Assembly: GCA_029570385.1 (NCBI GenBank)
Contig: JAKPXD010000013.1
Location: 1 to 45,650 of the forward strand
Direction: 5' to 3'
From: a bacterium
Lineage (GTDB): Bacteria; Patescibacteriota; Patescibacteriia; Patescibacteriales; Patescibacteriaceae
DNA length: 45,650 bases
The notes beneath the pieces were generated by a model, which saw only the letters and a list, made by a program, of their open reading frames with translations, was not told the origin of the DNA and ran no database searches. The number at the start of each line of letters is the position of its first letter. Position 1 is the first letter of the stretch. A program made the position numbers and the translations under genes. Positions 18,242-27,644 of this stretch are shown one piece after another.

Positions 18242-21175
18242 TTAGACCTGACGAAATTGGCAGATAGAACGAAAATCACAGTAAGCACAAAGCTGACTAG
18301 GTTTAGCTGGGAAAAAGCCCTGGCGAATCGCCTCAACCTGGGCGGCTACTTCTTGCTGAACTTTGTCTAAATCAGCTGGCTTAGCCGTAAAACTTAAGGC
18401 TTGTCCACTATTTAAATAATAAAAAGTCAGTTTGCCAACCCGCCAACCAAAAACTGATTCAACCGCTAGCTGATAAATCATTAATTGACGCTTTGTCTGA
18501 TAATCTAGCTTGTCTTTGGGCTTACCCGTCTTATAATCAATAATTTCAACCGTGCCATCAGCTAACTGATCAACCCGATCAATCGTGCCGCCAAGAGTGA
18601 ATTGGGCGGTTTTCCAAACAAATTTTTTCTCCAAAGCCAAAACATTGGGCCAACCACCAGCCTCAATCTGCTGCCAAATTAATTTTAGGCTCTGTTGGCC
18701 AAGTAAACGATATTTTTCTCGGTCCTCAGCCGAATCATAACCATCATCAACCCAATTCTTCTTATAGATAGCCATTAATCCGGCCCAATCAGGTTTAGTT
18801 GGAACTGTTGACTGACCAAATAAATCAGTTGGCTGTTCGTTTAATAAACAAGGCGCAAACAATTCATATAAACAACGGTGCATCAGACGACCATAAACTA
18901 TATTACCTTTATCGGGCACTGGCACTCTTAAGACAAAAGCAAACTTATATTGTAATGGGCAATTACTATAACTCTCAAATTGACTGAAAGAAAACTTTTT
19001 GACCGCCACTAATGGCGCTGGCAAAATCTGATTATTGTCGGAGTTTTTTAAAGCCTCAACTTCACGCACTAACTCAAAAACTCTATCTGCATCTAACTGA
19101 CGCTCTGTCTGATTAGCAGTCAGCCCGATCTCGCTAAGAAAAATTGACGGCCGCTTATCGCGAACTCCGCCATAGTCACGGGCATAGGCCAAAATTAATT
19201 TTTCTTTAGCTCGGGTGACGGCTACATAAAATAGCCGCCGCTCTTCAGCTAAATGAACGTCACCGGAGCCAACTGGTTCAGCAATTAATCCATCAGGCAC
19301 CGGCAAACTGTCGCCACGTTTGGTGGTTGGAAAGCGTTTATCAACTAAATCGGGCAAAAAGACATAGCGGAACTCTAGTCCTTTGGCCGAATGAATAGTC
19401 ATAATTTTAACCACATCATCATCTTCGAGTGGCAAACTTAGACTACCGGTTTCTCCGGCCTCCATTTCCATGTTCATTAAATCAACAAAATCCTTAAGAT
19501 GTAAATCAGGACCGCTGTCTTCAAATTCTTTCATCTTCTTATACAGCTGATTGAGATAATGGAAAATCGCGCTATCTTTCTCTTGGTCTAAGCCAGCCAA
19601 TAATCCCGACTGATAAACGAAATCAACAAACAAACGGCTAGGCGACTGCTGAACAGCTGACAATGACTGGGCAGAGACTAACTTCAACAACTTATCTATA
19701 GCGCGACGACCGTCTGGGCTAATCTTGACGGCTAGGGCATTGTTCTGTAGGGCTTCAAAGAGTGACCAGGCTTTGCGCCGAGCTAAAGCTGACAATTCAA
19801 CCAAATCGGCTGGCGATAAAGCAAACGGCCGAGAATTTAAAACTCGATATAAAGCGGTTGACTCATGATAATTGTCTAAGAGCTTAAAATAAGCTAAACA
19901 ATCTAAAACTATCGGCTTATAGTAAAGCCCGCGCAAAGACATGAACTGGCAGGGTATTTTTTGCCGACCTAGTTCATTAATAAATTTATCGGCATCGCGA
20001 TTGGAACGAATCAAAATGGCAAAATCCGACCATTTAGCCGCCGGGTCTTGTCGATACTCTTCTTTAATATAATCAACAATAGCCACTATTTCTTCAGACT
20101 CGCTGGCTAGCGGCCAAACCTCAACTGAACCATTAGGTTGACCGACGGCAACTAGCCGCTTATTAATTTTTAAACGATCTTCTAGCCGATCAGGGTTGTT
20201 CTTTTGGATTGATTGATAGGCTTGATCCAAAATCGGTTGACCAGAACGATAATTATCGGTTAACACGATGTTAACAGCCGCTGGATAATCATCTTTAAAT
20301 TGTAAAATATTGGCTAAAGAGGCGCCACGAAATTTATAAATACTTTGATCATCATCACCAACGACGGTTAGATTATTGTCAGGGGCGGCCAAAAGTTTGA
20401 TCAACTCATATTGCGCCCAATTGGTATCTTGAAACTCGTCAACTAAAATAAATTTAAATTGCTGACGATATTGCTGTAAAATATTCGGCCTTTGTTGGAA
20501 TAACCGTAAAGTATAGCTAATTAAATCGCCAAAGTCTAAACAGGAATTATCAAGCAATAATTGATTATAAGTCTGATAGGCCCGAGCCAACTCCTGTAAT
20601 CTGGCCACCTCCAATTGTTCTGGCTGACCGGCATCGCTTAAATCAAGACCATCAACATACTGCAAATAATCAGCTGGCAAGATATTCTCGTCTTTGAGAT
20701 GGCTAAAATATTTTACCAGGTCGCGCAAAAACTTTGTCTCATTGCCTAGTGGACGATAATAATCCAGCTGCAGCCGATCTAAATTTTTGCGCAATAATAT
20801 CCATTGACCGGTTTCATTAAGCAACTTAAAATTAGTCGGGAGGCCAATATCTAAACCATGTTGACGCAGTAATCTTTCGCCTAAACCATGAAAAGTTTGA
20901 ATCCACAGGTCAGTATAACCATAGGGCAATAAACGATCAGCTCGCTCTTCCATTTCGCCAGCCGCCTTGTCAGTAAAGGTAGTTAGCAAAATTTGATCCG
21001 GCTTGGCCTGACCAGACATGATTAAATGAAGCAAGCGATTAATTAAGACGGTTGTTTTGCCAGTGCCGGCGCCCGCTACAATTAATAATGGGCCGGAACC
21101 ATGCTCAACTGCTTGTCTTTGGGCTGGGTTAAGACCGGCCAGATAATCAAAGGGTTGAGCCATAATTTTGTTCAC
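18242..21175 (-). CDS. UvrD/PcrA-type DNA helicase fused to a PD-(D/E)XK nuclease
   Basis: 977 aa. Superfamily 1A helicase motifs in order: VAGAGTGKTT (Walker A, about 33-42), DEFQDTNWAQYE, VVGDDDQSIYKFRGA, TDNYRSGQPIL, MTIHSAKGLEFRYVFL, RRLFYVAVTRAKEKLIL. The C-terminal third is a RecB/AddB-like nuclease: GGTIDRVDQLADGTVEIIDYKTGK carries the catalytic D and DYK. One Cys in SNCPLQYKF plus LCAYCDFRSIC near the end fit a four-cysteine Fe-S clamp. Likely acts in double-strand break repair. The GTG at 21175 overlaps the previous stop by one base; the ATG at 21163 (MAQPF) is an equally good start. Confidence 0.9.
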   Translation of the reverse strand: MNKIMAQPFDYLAGLNPAQRQAVEHGSGPLLIVAGAGTGKTTVLINRLLHLIMSGQAKPDQILLTTFTDKAAGEMEERADRLLPYGYTDLWIQTFHGLGERLLRQHGLDIGLPTNFKLLNETGQWILLRKNLDRLQLDYYRPLGNETKFLRDLVKYFSHLKDENILPADYLQYVDGLDLSDAGQPEQLEVARLQELARAYQTYNQLLLDNSCLDFGDLISYTLRLFQQRPNILQQYRQQFKFILVDEFQDTNWAQYELIKLLAAPDNNLTVVGDDDQSIYKFRGASLANILQFKDDYPAAVNIVLTDNYRSGQPILDQAYQSIQKNNPDRLEDRLKINKRLVAVGQPNGSVEVWPLASESEEIVAIVDYIKEEYRQDPAAKWSDFAILIRSNRDADKFINELGRQKIPCQFMSLRGLYYKPIVLDCLAYFKLLDNYHESTALYRVLNSRPFALSPADLVELSALARRKAWSLFEALQNNALAVKISPDGRRAIDKLLKLVSAQSLSAVQQSPSRLFVDFVYQSGLLAGLDQEKDSAIFHYLNQLYKKMKEFEDSGPDLHLKDFVDLMNMEMEAGETGSLSLPLEDDDVVKIMTIHSAKGLEFRYVFLPDLVDKRFPTTKRGDSLPVPDGLIAEPVGSGDVHLAEERRLFYVAVTRAKEKLILAYARDYGGVRDKRPSIFLSEIGLTANQTERQLDADRVFELVREVEALKNSDNNQILPAPLVAVKKFSFSQFESYSNCPLQYKFAFVLRVPVPDKGNIVYGRLMHRCLYELFAPCLLNEQPTDLFGQSTVPTKPDWAGLMAIYKKNWVDDGYDSAEDREKYRLLGQQSLKLIWQQIEAGGWPNVLALEKKFVWKTAQFTLGGTIDRVDQLADGTVEIIDYKTGKPKDKLDYQTKRQLMIYQLAVESVFGWRVGKLTFYYLNSGQALSFTAKPADLDKVQQEVAAQVEAIRQGFFPAKPSQLCAYCDFRSICQFRQV

Positions 21176-22464
21176 TAATTAAAAGACAAATGTGCTAATA
21201 ATTTATCCGGCTCGGTTACCCGCCCAATAATAGCCAAATTAAGCCCCTGATCAACAAAAATTTGTCGAGCCACAGATTGAATTTGTTCAGCAGTCACCGC
21301 CCGAATTTTGGCTAAATATTCAGTCGGTGTATCCAAATTTTCCTGGACATTACCTTGGCCTAAAAACAGAACTTGCTGCCGAGCATACCACTGAGCCAAA
21401 TCATCCGACCCCTCTAACCCAAGAATCAAACGGCCAGACAAGAATTTTTTGATTCGCTCCAATTCAACCACATCAACTAATTCAGTAGTTAATTTTTTAT
21501 ACTCGGCAATAATAGTCGCCACTGCTTGAGCAACGGCCTCTTTCTTAATACCGGCCGAAGTTACCAGATAACCGCTATCGGTATAATTTTCAACACTAGT
21601 CCGAACATAATAAGCTAAGCCTTGCCGCTCACGAATTTGTAAAAACAAACGGGAACTCATCGATCCGCCGAGAATAGCAGCTAGCAAACGACTAGGTAGT
21701 CTTTGTGGATGACCATAAGGAAAAGCTCGAACTCCTAAAGCTAAATGCAATTGATCAGTATCTTTATCAGCAACTAACAACTGGGGCTGACTTTGTTGTT
21801 CAACAACTGGCAGCTTATCTTGAAAATTAATTGCTGCTGGCCATTGAGCAAAATATTTATTCACTAAACTATCAATATTCTCGGGTAACTGACCAGCTAA
21901 ACAAATAATGGTCCGCTGCTGGCCATAATTCTGCCGCCAATAATTAATAAAGTCGTCTCGTTGGAAAGCGCTAACTGTTTCTTTGCGGCCAGCCGTATCC
22001 CAACCAGCCGGCGTATCACCGTAAAGAGTTTGTTCAAAAACATCTTCCAAGTGCAGCATTGGATTGTCCTGATACATGTTAATCTCTTCAATAATCACTC
22101 CGCGTTCACGATCTATCTCCTCACTGGAAAATTGTGAATTTAAGAGCATGTCACTAAGAACATCCAAAGCGACAGCCGCTTGATCAGCCGCGCATTTTAC
22201 ATAATAACCGGTATATTCTTTGCTGGTAAAAGCATTATATTCGCCGCCAATAGCGTCTAATTCACTGGAAATTGCCAAGGTGGACGGACGCTTACTTGTC
22301 CCCTTAAAAAACATGTGTTCCAAAAAATGAGACAACCCGCTTTGATTAGCGGTTTCATATTTAGAACCGACGGCAATAACCACTAAAGCGGTGAAAGTCG
22401 GACAGCCGGCCAAAGGAATTTTTAAAATCAATGGCCGTTCATTGGATATTTGTCGTTGCCACAT
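21175..22464 (-). CDS. M16 family zinc peptidase (processing-peptidase-like)
   Basis: 429 aa. The inverted zinc motif HxxEH is intact (HFLEHMFFKG, His46, Glu49, His50), with the third ligand region in ERGVIIEEINMYQDNP. The second half has the R/Y substrate signature of active halves (SRLFLQIRERQGLAYYV). Family members degrade or trim peptides. A cytoplasmic location is expected as no signal is seen. Five bases after glyS, and the stop overlaps the helicase start, so translation is probably coupled. Confidence 0.9.
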   Translation of the reverse strand: MWQRQISNERPLILKIPLAGCPTFTALVVIAVGSKYETANQSGLSHFLEHMFFKGTSKRPSTLAISSELDAIGGEYNAFTSKEYTGYYVKCAADQAAVALDVLSDMLLNSQFSSEEIDRERGVIIEEINMYQDNPMLHLEDVFEQTLYGDTPAGWDTAGRKETVSAFQRDDFINYWRQNYGQQRTIICLAGQLPENIDSLVNKYFAQWPAAINFQDKLPVVEQQSQPQLLVADKDTDQLHLALGVRAFPYGHPQRLPSRLLAAILGGSMSSRLFLQIRERQGLAYYVRTSVENYTDSGYLVTSAGIKKEAVAQAVATIIAEYKKLTTELVDVVELERIKKFLSGRLILGLEGSDDLAQWYARQQVLFLGQGNVQENLDTPTEYLAKIRAVTAEQIQSVARQIFVDQGLNLAIIGRVTEPDKLLAHLSFN

Positions 22465-22469
22465 AAAAC

Positions 22470-23855
22470 TTAATAATCTAACTTACTAGATAAATAACTA
22501 ACCAGCTCATTAAGTTGAACGGTTGTCTGCTTCATGGTGTCACGGTCGCGCACCGTAACGGTACCTTTTTCCAGAGTATCAAAATCAACAGTTAGGCAAT
22601 ATGGAGTACCAATCTCGTCTTGGCGGCGATAGCGTTTGCCAACATTGCCATTGTCATCAAACTCGCAACGCCAACGCATTTTAACCTGATCAAAAACTTC
22701 TTGCGCTGCCTTGATTAGTTCCGGCTTATTGCGCAGCAATGGAAAAACTGCCACTTTAACTGGAGCCAGCGCTGGCTTCAATTTTAGAACTACTCGTTTA
22801 TCATTTTCCCCCAACTTCTCCTCGTGATAAGCCTCATTCAATAACATCAAGAAAACGCGACCAACTCCCGACGATGATTCAATAATATGGGGAATAAATT
22901 TTTGGTCAACTGCTTGATCGTAATAATCTAACTCCTGACCAGAAAATTTTTGATGCTGAGTTAAATCATAGTCGCCACGAGCATGAACGCCTTCAATCTC
23001 TTGAAAACCAAAAGGGAAATTATATTCAATATCACAAGCGGCTTTGGCATAGAAAGCTAACTTCTCGTGCTCATGCCAGCGTAGATTAGCCGGATCAATC
23101 CCTAAAATATTAATATAATAATCCCAGCGACGCTGCTTCCAAAGATTAAAGTCAACTAAGTCATTAGTCGGTCGGACAAAATACTGCAACTCCATCTGTT
23201 CAAACTCTCGGGTGCGGAAAATAAATTGCCGGGCGGTTATTTCATTACGGAAAGCCTTGCCAATCTGAGCGATACCAAACGGCAGCCTTAAACGAGTGCT
23301 ATCCAGAATATTTTTATAATTAACATAAATACCCTGACAAGTTTCGCCGCGCAAATAAACTGGATTGCTGTCATTGCCAGTAAAATTGCCTAAATTAGAA
23401 TGCACTAATAAATTAAAGTGACGAACCTGAGTAAAATCGCGATGACCGCATTCCGGACAAACGACTAAATGACGATAATCATCAAATAGTTGATTAATCT
23501 CAGTTTCTGACATAGTGTCGCTGGCCTCGGCGCCAACCCCTTCTAAAAGATGATCAACACGCAGCCGAGTATGGCAATAACGACATTCGGTTAATGGATC
23601 CGAAAACCCGGCCACATGGCCACTGGCCTGCCATACTCGCGGATTCATAAAGATAGCGCTATCTAGGCCGCTAATATTATCATAGCGATAAACTAATTCC
23701 CGCCACCAAATCTGTTTAATGTTGTTGATAAGCTCAACTCCATAGGGGCCGTAATCATAAACTGCGGCCAATCCGCCATAAATCTCCGATGACGGATAAA
23801 CAAAACCGCGACGTTTACAGAAGCTGACTAAAGACTCTAAAGTTACTTCGGACAT
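22470..23855 (-). CDS. glyQS: Glycyl-tRNA synthetase, dimeric (eukaryote-like/alpha2) type
   Basis: 461 aa, class II synthetase charging tRNA-Gly. It opens with SLVSFCKRRGFVYPSSEIYGG and YDYGPYGVELINNIKQIWW. Motif 2 is in FRNEITARQFIFRTREFEQMELQYFV and motif 3 in SSGVGRVFLMLL. The anticodon-binding domain is C-terminal (PVKVAVFPLL...). Cys pairs CRYCHTR and CPECGH suggest a zinc knuckle in the insertion. Single-chain form, not the alpha2beta2 form. First gene of a three-gene unit. Confidence 0.96.
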   Translation of the reverse strand: MSEVTLESLVSFCKRRGFVYPSSEIYGGLAAVYDYGPYGVELINNIKQIWWRELVYRYDNISGLDSAIFMNPRVWQASGHVAGFSDPLTECRYCHTRLRVDHLLEGVGAEASDTMSETEINQLFDDYRHLVVCPECGHRDFTQVRHFNLLVHSNLGNFTGNDSNPVYLRGETCQGIYVNYKNILDSTRLRLPFGIAQIGKAFRNEITARQFIFRTREFEQMELQYFVRPTNDLVDFNLWKQRRWDYYINILGIDPANLRWHEHEKLAFYAKAACDIEYNFPFGFQEIEGVHARGDYDLTQHQKFSGQELDYYDQAVDQKFIPHIIESSSGVGRVFLMLLNEAYHEEKLGENDKRVVLKLKPALAPVKVAVFPLLRNKPELIKAAQEVFDQVKMRWRCEFDDNGNVGKRYRRQDEIGTPYCLTVDFDTLEKGTVTVRDRDTMKQTTVQLNELVSYLSSKLDY

Positions 23856-23884
23856 AAGATAAAATAAGGCATTAAGGCCTTTTT

Positions 23885-23913
23885 AGTCTATCACTGGACT
23901 TCATTTTTGGCAA
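23885..23913 (-). promoter_or_regulatory. Promoter of the glyS / M16 / helicase unit
   Basis: Minus strand TTGCCA (23908-23913), 17-bp spacer, TAGACT (23885-23890). The leader is about 22 nt and includes a small stem, AAGGC/GCCTT, close to the ATG. Confidence 0.5.
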
Positions 23914-23948
23914 TCAATTGGGTAAAAATATTATCAAGCAATAAAACC

Positions 23949-23977
23949 TTGACAAGACTAGTTAAAAACTTTAACCT
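23949..23977 (+). promoter_or_regulatory. Probable promoter of the 102-aa gene
   Basis: Perfect TTGACA (23949-23954) and, 17 bp on, a weak TAACCT (23972-23977). The leader of about 37 nt contains GTCC/GGAC arms with a 4-nt loop (around 23985-23996) ahead of a strong Shine-Dalgarno. Confidence 0.45.
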
Positions 23978-24020
23978 AACAACAGTCCTAACGGACAAAT
24001 AAAAAAAGAGGAGGCTTAGA

Positions 24021-24329
24021 ATGAGCTTCGAAGAAGAAAAAGTGATTATAAAGGCCATCATCTGGTCAAAATGTCTTCATCTTATTGTCCAGAACAACAC
24101 TGGACAAAAAGTTATGTTAAAAGCAGACGCCATTGAGGCGTCTATAAAGTCAAAACTGCAGGTGCAGCGAATTGGCTGCGCCGAATGTCAGTTTATTACT
24201 GACATTTTACAAAAAAAACAAATTCAATTAAGTCGAGAAGATATCGTAAATCTAAATTTCTCGGCTATATTGGAGGTTCTGCCTCCAATGAAAAAAAAGT
24301 ACAAGAAGGAACCCAAAAAACGTCGCTAG
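24021..24329 (+). CDS. Unknown 102-aa protein with basic tail, strong RBS
   Basis: Not recognised. The ATG follows AGAGGAGG (24007-24014) by six bases, an unusually good ribosome site for this window. The protein is a small mixed alpha/beta chain with two central cysteines (IGCAEC, CxxC spacing absent) and a very basic C-terminus (MKKKYKKEPKKRR) that could contact nucleic acid. The stop codon lies inside the 14-bp palindrome CGTCGCTAGCGACG, followed by a textbook terminator. It is a free-standing gene between glyS and the RadC-like gene. Confidence 0.75.
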   Translation: MSFEEEKVIIKAIIWSKCLHLIVQNNTGQKVMLKADAIEASIKSKLQVQRIGCAECQFITDILQKKQIQLSREDIVNLNFSAILEVLPPMKKKYKKEPKKRR

Positions 24330-24352
24330 CGACGCTGGTTCCAATAAGCTTT

Positions 24353-24379
24353 GGCTGACACTTCGGTGTCAGCCTTTTT
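24353..24379 (+). terminator. Rho-independent terminator with TTCG loop
   Basis: GGCTGACAC (24353-24361), TTCG tetraloop, GTGTCAGCC (24366-24374), then TTTTT. A perfect 9-bp stem ending the 102-aa gene. Confidence 0.92.
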
Positions 24380-24437
24380 CTTATCCAAAATTAAAACCGC
24401 CAGCTCGTCAGCCAGCGGCTTTAACCCCTCCTTATCA

Positions 24438-25112
24438 TCAACTAGCTGATGGCTTAAGCAAGCCGGCCTGACGAAAACTATAAAAACCACGGCGGCTAAA
24501 AATAACATTATCTAATAATTGTAAACCAAACGCCTGACACATAATGATCATTTTATTGAACAACAACAAATCTAATTCGTTAGGCTCGGCACCGCCAACC
24601 AAATGATTACTGGCGGTAATCAATTGCTGAGCCGGCAATTGCAATATCGGTTCAAAAATCTGTTGCGGATGAAAATACGGTTGCTTTAATTGTTCAAATA
24701 AAAAATTCTTGCGCCGCAATTCATGACAACGACGATCCAAATAACCAATCGCCAGTCTTTCTTGCGTGCAAGAACGCAAATATTTAAACTCTTGGTAAAT
24801 AACTTCCTGGCTATAATAAATATTTTGTACTCGTTGACGACAAAATCGACGAGTCATACCAGTACTAGCTAACACCAAATTAGCTTGTTGACTATTCAGC
24901 CCAGCTGTTACCAATTCTTCAAAGCTAGCCCTCACTAAGCATGGCGCTGGAATTCTCTTAAGAATAATTTTAGCCAGGGGAATACATGCTTTAATATCTT
25001 GGCCCTGACTAATAATAAAGGCTAGCAGCTCACTATTACTAAATTTAGCTAGGTCAAACTTTAGCCAGCTAGCCGCATCCGGTAATTGGGCCGGAATCTG
25101 GCAGATAGACAT
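24438..25112 (-). CDS. RadC/MPN-like protein with degenerate JAMM metal site
   Basis: 224 aa laid out like RadC. A helix-hairpin-helix-like N-terminal half (SNSELLAFIISQGQD..., LVTAGLNSQQANLVLAS, about 26-83) precedes an MPN/JAB1-like domain (about 115-215) ending in LQLLDNVIFSRRGFYSFRQAGLL. Canonical RadC has HNHPSG...PSxxD as metal ligands. Here the segment reads ASNHLVGGAEPNELD, so the first His is Ser168 while His170 and Asp181 remain. Metal binding is therefore doubtful and the protein may be structural or inactive. RadC's function is unsettled even in model species. Confidence 0.75.
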   Translation of the reverse strand: MSICQIPAQLPDAASWLKFDLAKFSNSELLAFIISQGQDIKACIPLAKIILKRIPAPCLVRASFEELVTAGLNSQQANLVLASTGMTRRFCRQRVQNIYYSQEVIYQEFKYLRSCTQERLAIGYLDRRCHELRRKNFLFEQLKQPYFHPQQIFEPILQLPAQQLITASNHLVGGAEPNELDLLLFNKMIIMCQAFGLQLLDNVIFSRRGFYSFRQAGLLKPSAS

Positions 25113-25206
25113 AACGGCTAGTTAAAAACTAAATTGAGGAGGTTAGTTAAGTTAAAAATAATAGTTTGACCAAGTCCCATCATAACATTTTTGCTTAAGC
25201 AAAAAA

Positions 25207-25234
25207 AGACAAGCCCCACCTTAGAGACTTGTCT
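25207..25234 (-). terminator. Terminator of the rpsO-NYN-pnp unit
   Basis: AGACAAG (25207-25213) and CTTGTCT (25228-25234), followed on the minus strand by seven T. Next to it is an 18-bp A/T-flanked palindrome around GCTTAAGC (25188-25205) that may add a second stop signal. Confidence 0.8.
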
Positions 25235-25268
25235 AAATATTAACACTATAAAATCGGGATATTAGCAA

Positions 25269-27536
25269 TTAGCCAAGGTGTGGACGGCTTGAATTATCCC
25301 CAGATCGTGAACTAAAATGACGTGGTCCCGGAAAGCCAGTTGGACGCTCGGTGGGCAATCCTTTGGCTTTATAACGTTCCCAAATAGCCTGATTATCTGA
25401 CAAATCTTTCATCGTTAAATTAACTCGGCCTTGATCATCAATTGCTTTAATCTTGACCGTAACAGTATCACCATCGTGCAGCATATCCGCTGGCTTACCA
25501 ACATAAAATGGCGCCAATTCGCTGGCATGAACCATGCCATCACGATTAGGTAATAATTCTACAAAAGCTCCAAAATCTAATAAACGGACAACCTTGCCAG
25601 TAAATTTTTCACCGACTTCTAGTTTGCGAGCAATATCTTGCACCCATTTAACCGCTTGATTCAATTTTTCCTGATTAGAGCCGCAAACCATAACTTGTCC
25701 ATTTTGTTCAATATCAATGGTCACTTCACAAGCAGCGATAATTTCATTAATCACTTTGCCGCCGGCGCCAATAACTTCACGAATTTTATCGACATCAATA
25801 AAAAAGCTGACAATCTTGGGAGCATATGGCGATAATTCGGCCCGCGGTTCAGAGATGGCCTGATTCATAACCTCTAAAATCTGTAGACGGCCACGGCGGC
25901 TTTGCTCAATGGTCGTCTGAATAATCTCCTTAGTCAAACCGTCGGTTTTAGTATCTAGTTGGATGGCAGTAATACCTTCAGTCGTGCCGGTAATCTTAAA
26001 ATCCATACCGCCTTGGCCATCTTCCAAGTCTTGAATATCAGTCAAAACTTTCCATTGACTCATATCTTGATTAGAGGCCAACCCCATAGCTAGACCGGCA
26101 ACCGGTCGTTTAATCGGCACACCGGCATCCATCAGTGACAGTGATGAGGCACAAGTTGAACCCATTGACGATGAACCATTAGAGCTGAGTGTTTCGCTGA
26201 CAACCCTGATTGTATAAGGAAAATCCGCTTTGCTTGGTAAAACCGGCACTAGGGCCTTTTCCGCCAAGGCTCCATGACCAACCTCGCGGCGACCCGCCGT
26301 CCTAATCGGCTTAGCTTCACCGGTGCAATATGGCGCAAAATTATAATGATGCATATAGCTCTTGGTCGAAACACCCTCCAAGCCCTCTAAAGACTGCTCA
26401 TCGCTAGGAGCACCCAAGGTGACAATAGACATTACCTGTGTCTCGCCGCGAGAGAATAATCCAGCGCCATGATTACGAGGTAAAATACTGACATCAGCCG
26501 ACAATTGACGAATCTCATCTAAAGCGCGACCATCAACCCGACGGTCTGATTGTAAAATATTATTAGTAACAGCTGCCTCAACCGCAACTTCTACGGTTTG
26601 ACCGATAACCCATTGACGCAGGCTTCTATCAAAATTCTGACTAAACAAATATTCGTCCAATCCATCTTTGATAGCTTCAACAGCTAATTTACGCTGCCCC
26701 TTGGTATAATAAATTTTATCAAATAAAATTGGCTCAATATGCTCATCTAACCATTGCTCGGCAATCTTCTGAGCTTGCTGCTTGCGCTCTTGAGCCTGTA
26801 ATTCATCGGCCGATAAACGCACTGTTTTAGCCTTTTTCGGCTCAATTGGTCCGATTGCTTGATACAGTTCTTCAATTAATTCAATTGAACCGGCTAGGGC
26901 TTGTTGCCCAGCCATAATAGCTTCAAACATAGCGGCTTCGGGAATTTCTTGAGCGCCAGCTTCAATCATAATAACTTTACTAGCTGTTCCAGCGACAATT
27001 AAATCCAAATCACTAATTTCGCGCTGTTTATAAGTCGGGTTAAAAACCAATTGATTATCAATCCGCCCGACCCGAATACCGCCTATCGGTCCACGCCAAT
27101 TGATTCCCGAAATCCGCAAAGCCGCTGAAGCAGCTACTAAAGCAACGATATCATAATCATTGGTTTGATCAACCGACAAAACTGTCAAAATTACCTGCAC
27201 ATCACGCCGCGATGATTCATCAAACAGCGGACGAATTGACCGATCAATCATTCGACCGCTAAGAATAGCTTCATCAGTTGGTCGCCCCTCGCGTTTGACC
27301 CAGCGGGAACCCTTAATAATGCCAGCAGCATAAAGACGCTCCTCAAAATCAACCATTAATGGAAAAAAATCACCGTCTTCACGCGCCTCCTTGGCCTCCA
27401 CCACGGTAGCCATAACTACGGTGTCGCCATATTGGACAGTAACTGCCGCATCAGCCTGATGAGCCAAGCGGCCATTTTTAATAGTTAGCGGACGGCCATG
27501 CCAATCGCGGCTAACCACAATTTCTTGCTTTTGCAT
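25269..27536 (-). CDS. pnp: Polyribonucleotide nucleotidyltransferase (PNPase)
   Basis: A phosphorolytic 3'-5' exoribonuclease. Two RNase PH domains are visible (GDTVVMATVV...; RGETQVMSIVTLG and SNGSSSMGSTCASSLSLMDAGVP in the active second copy, with FKITGTTEGITAIQLD). A KH domain (IREVIGAGGKVINEI) and an S1 domain (GEKFTGKVVRLLDFGAFVELLPNRDGMVHASEL) follow, and the tail is short and polar. I start at the ATG at 27536 (MQKQEIV). The TTG at 27563 adds nine residues without family support. Third gene after rpsO and the NYN gene; a 108-base gap precedes it. Confidence 0.96.
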   Translation of the reverse strand: MQKQEIVVSRDWHGRPLTIKNGRLAHQADAAVTVQYGDTVVMATVVEAKEAREDGDFFPLMVDFEERLYAAGIIKGSRWVKREGRPTDEAILSGRMIDRSIRPLFDESSRRDVQVILTVLSVDQTNDYDIVALVAASAALRISGINWRGPIGGIRVGRIDNQLVFNPTYKQREISDLDLIVAGTASKVIMIEAGAQEIPEAAMFEAIMAGQQALAGSIELIEELYQAIGPIEPKKAKTVRLSADELQAQERKQQAQKIAEQWLDEHIEPILFDKIYYTKGQRKLAVEAIKDGLDEYLFSQNFDRSLRQWVIGQTVEVAVEAAVTNNILQSDRRVDGRALDEIRQLSADVSILPRNHGAGLFSRGETQVMSIVTLGAPSDEQSLEGLEGVSTKSYMHHYNFAPYCTGEAKPIRTAGRREVGHGALAEKALVPVLPSKADFPYTIRVVSETLSSNGSSSMGSTCASSLSLMDAGVPIKRPVAGLAMGLASNQDMSQWKVLTDIQDLEDGQGGMDFKITGTTEGITAIQLDTKTDGLTKEIIQTTIEQSRRGRLQILEVMNQAISEPRAELSPYAPKIVSFFIDVDKIREVIGAGGKVINEIIAACEVTIDIEQNGQVMVCGSNQEKLNQAVKWVQDIARKLEVGEKFTGKVVRLLDFGAFVELLPNRDGMVHASELAPFYVGKPADMLHDGDTVTVKIKAIDDQGRVNLTMKDLSDNQAIWERYKAKGLPTERPTGFPGPRHFSSRSGDNSSRPHLG

Positions 27537-27644
27537 AGAATTTAGAGCTGTCCTGATCAACAAACTAAAGGACTATGATTATTTCATAGTGCTCACTGTT
27601 TGTCGACCAAAAATCAGCTAATTATTTATTAATTTATTATAAAA

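Noticed and set aside
24326-24508. 60-codon frame on the minus strand
   Set aside because: It overlaps the end of the RadC-like gene and runs through the TTCG terminator; no start signals.
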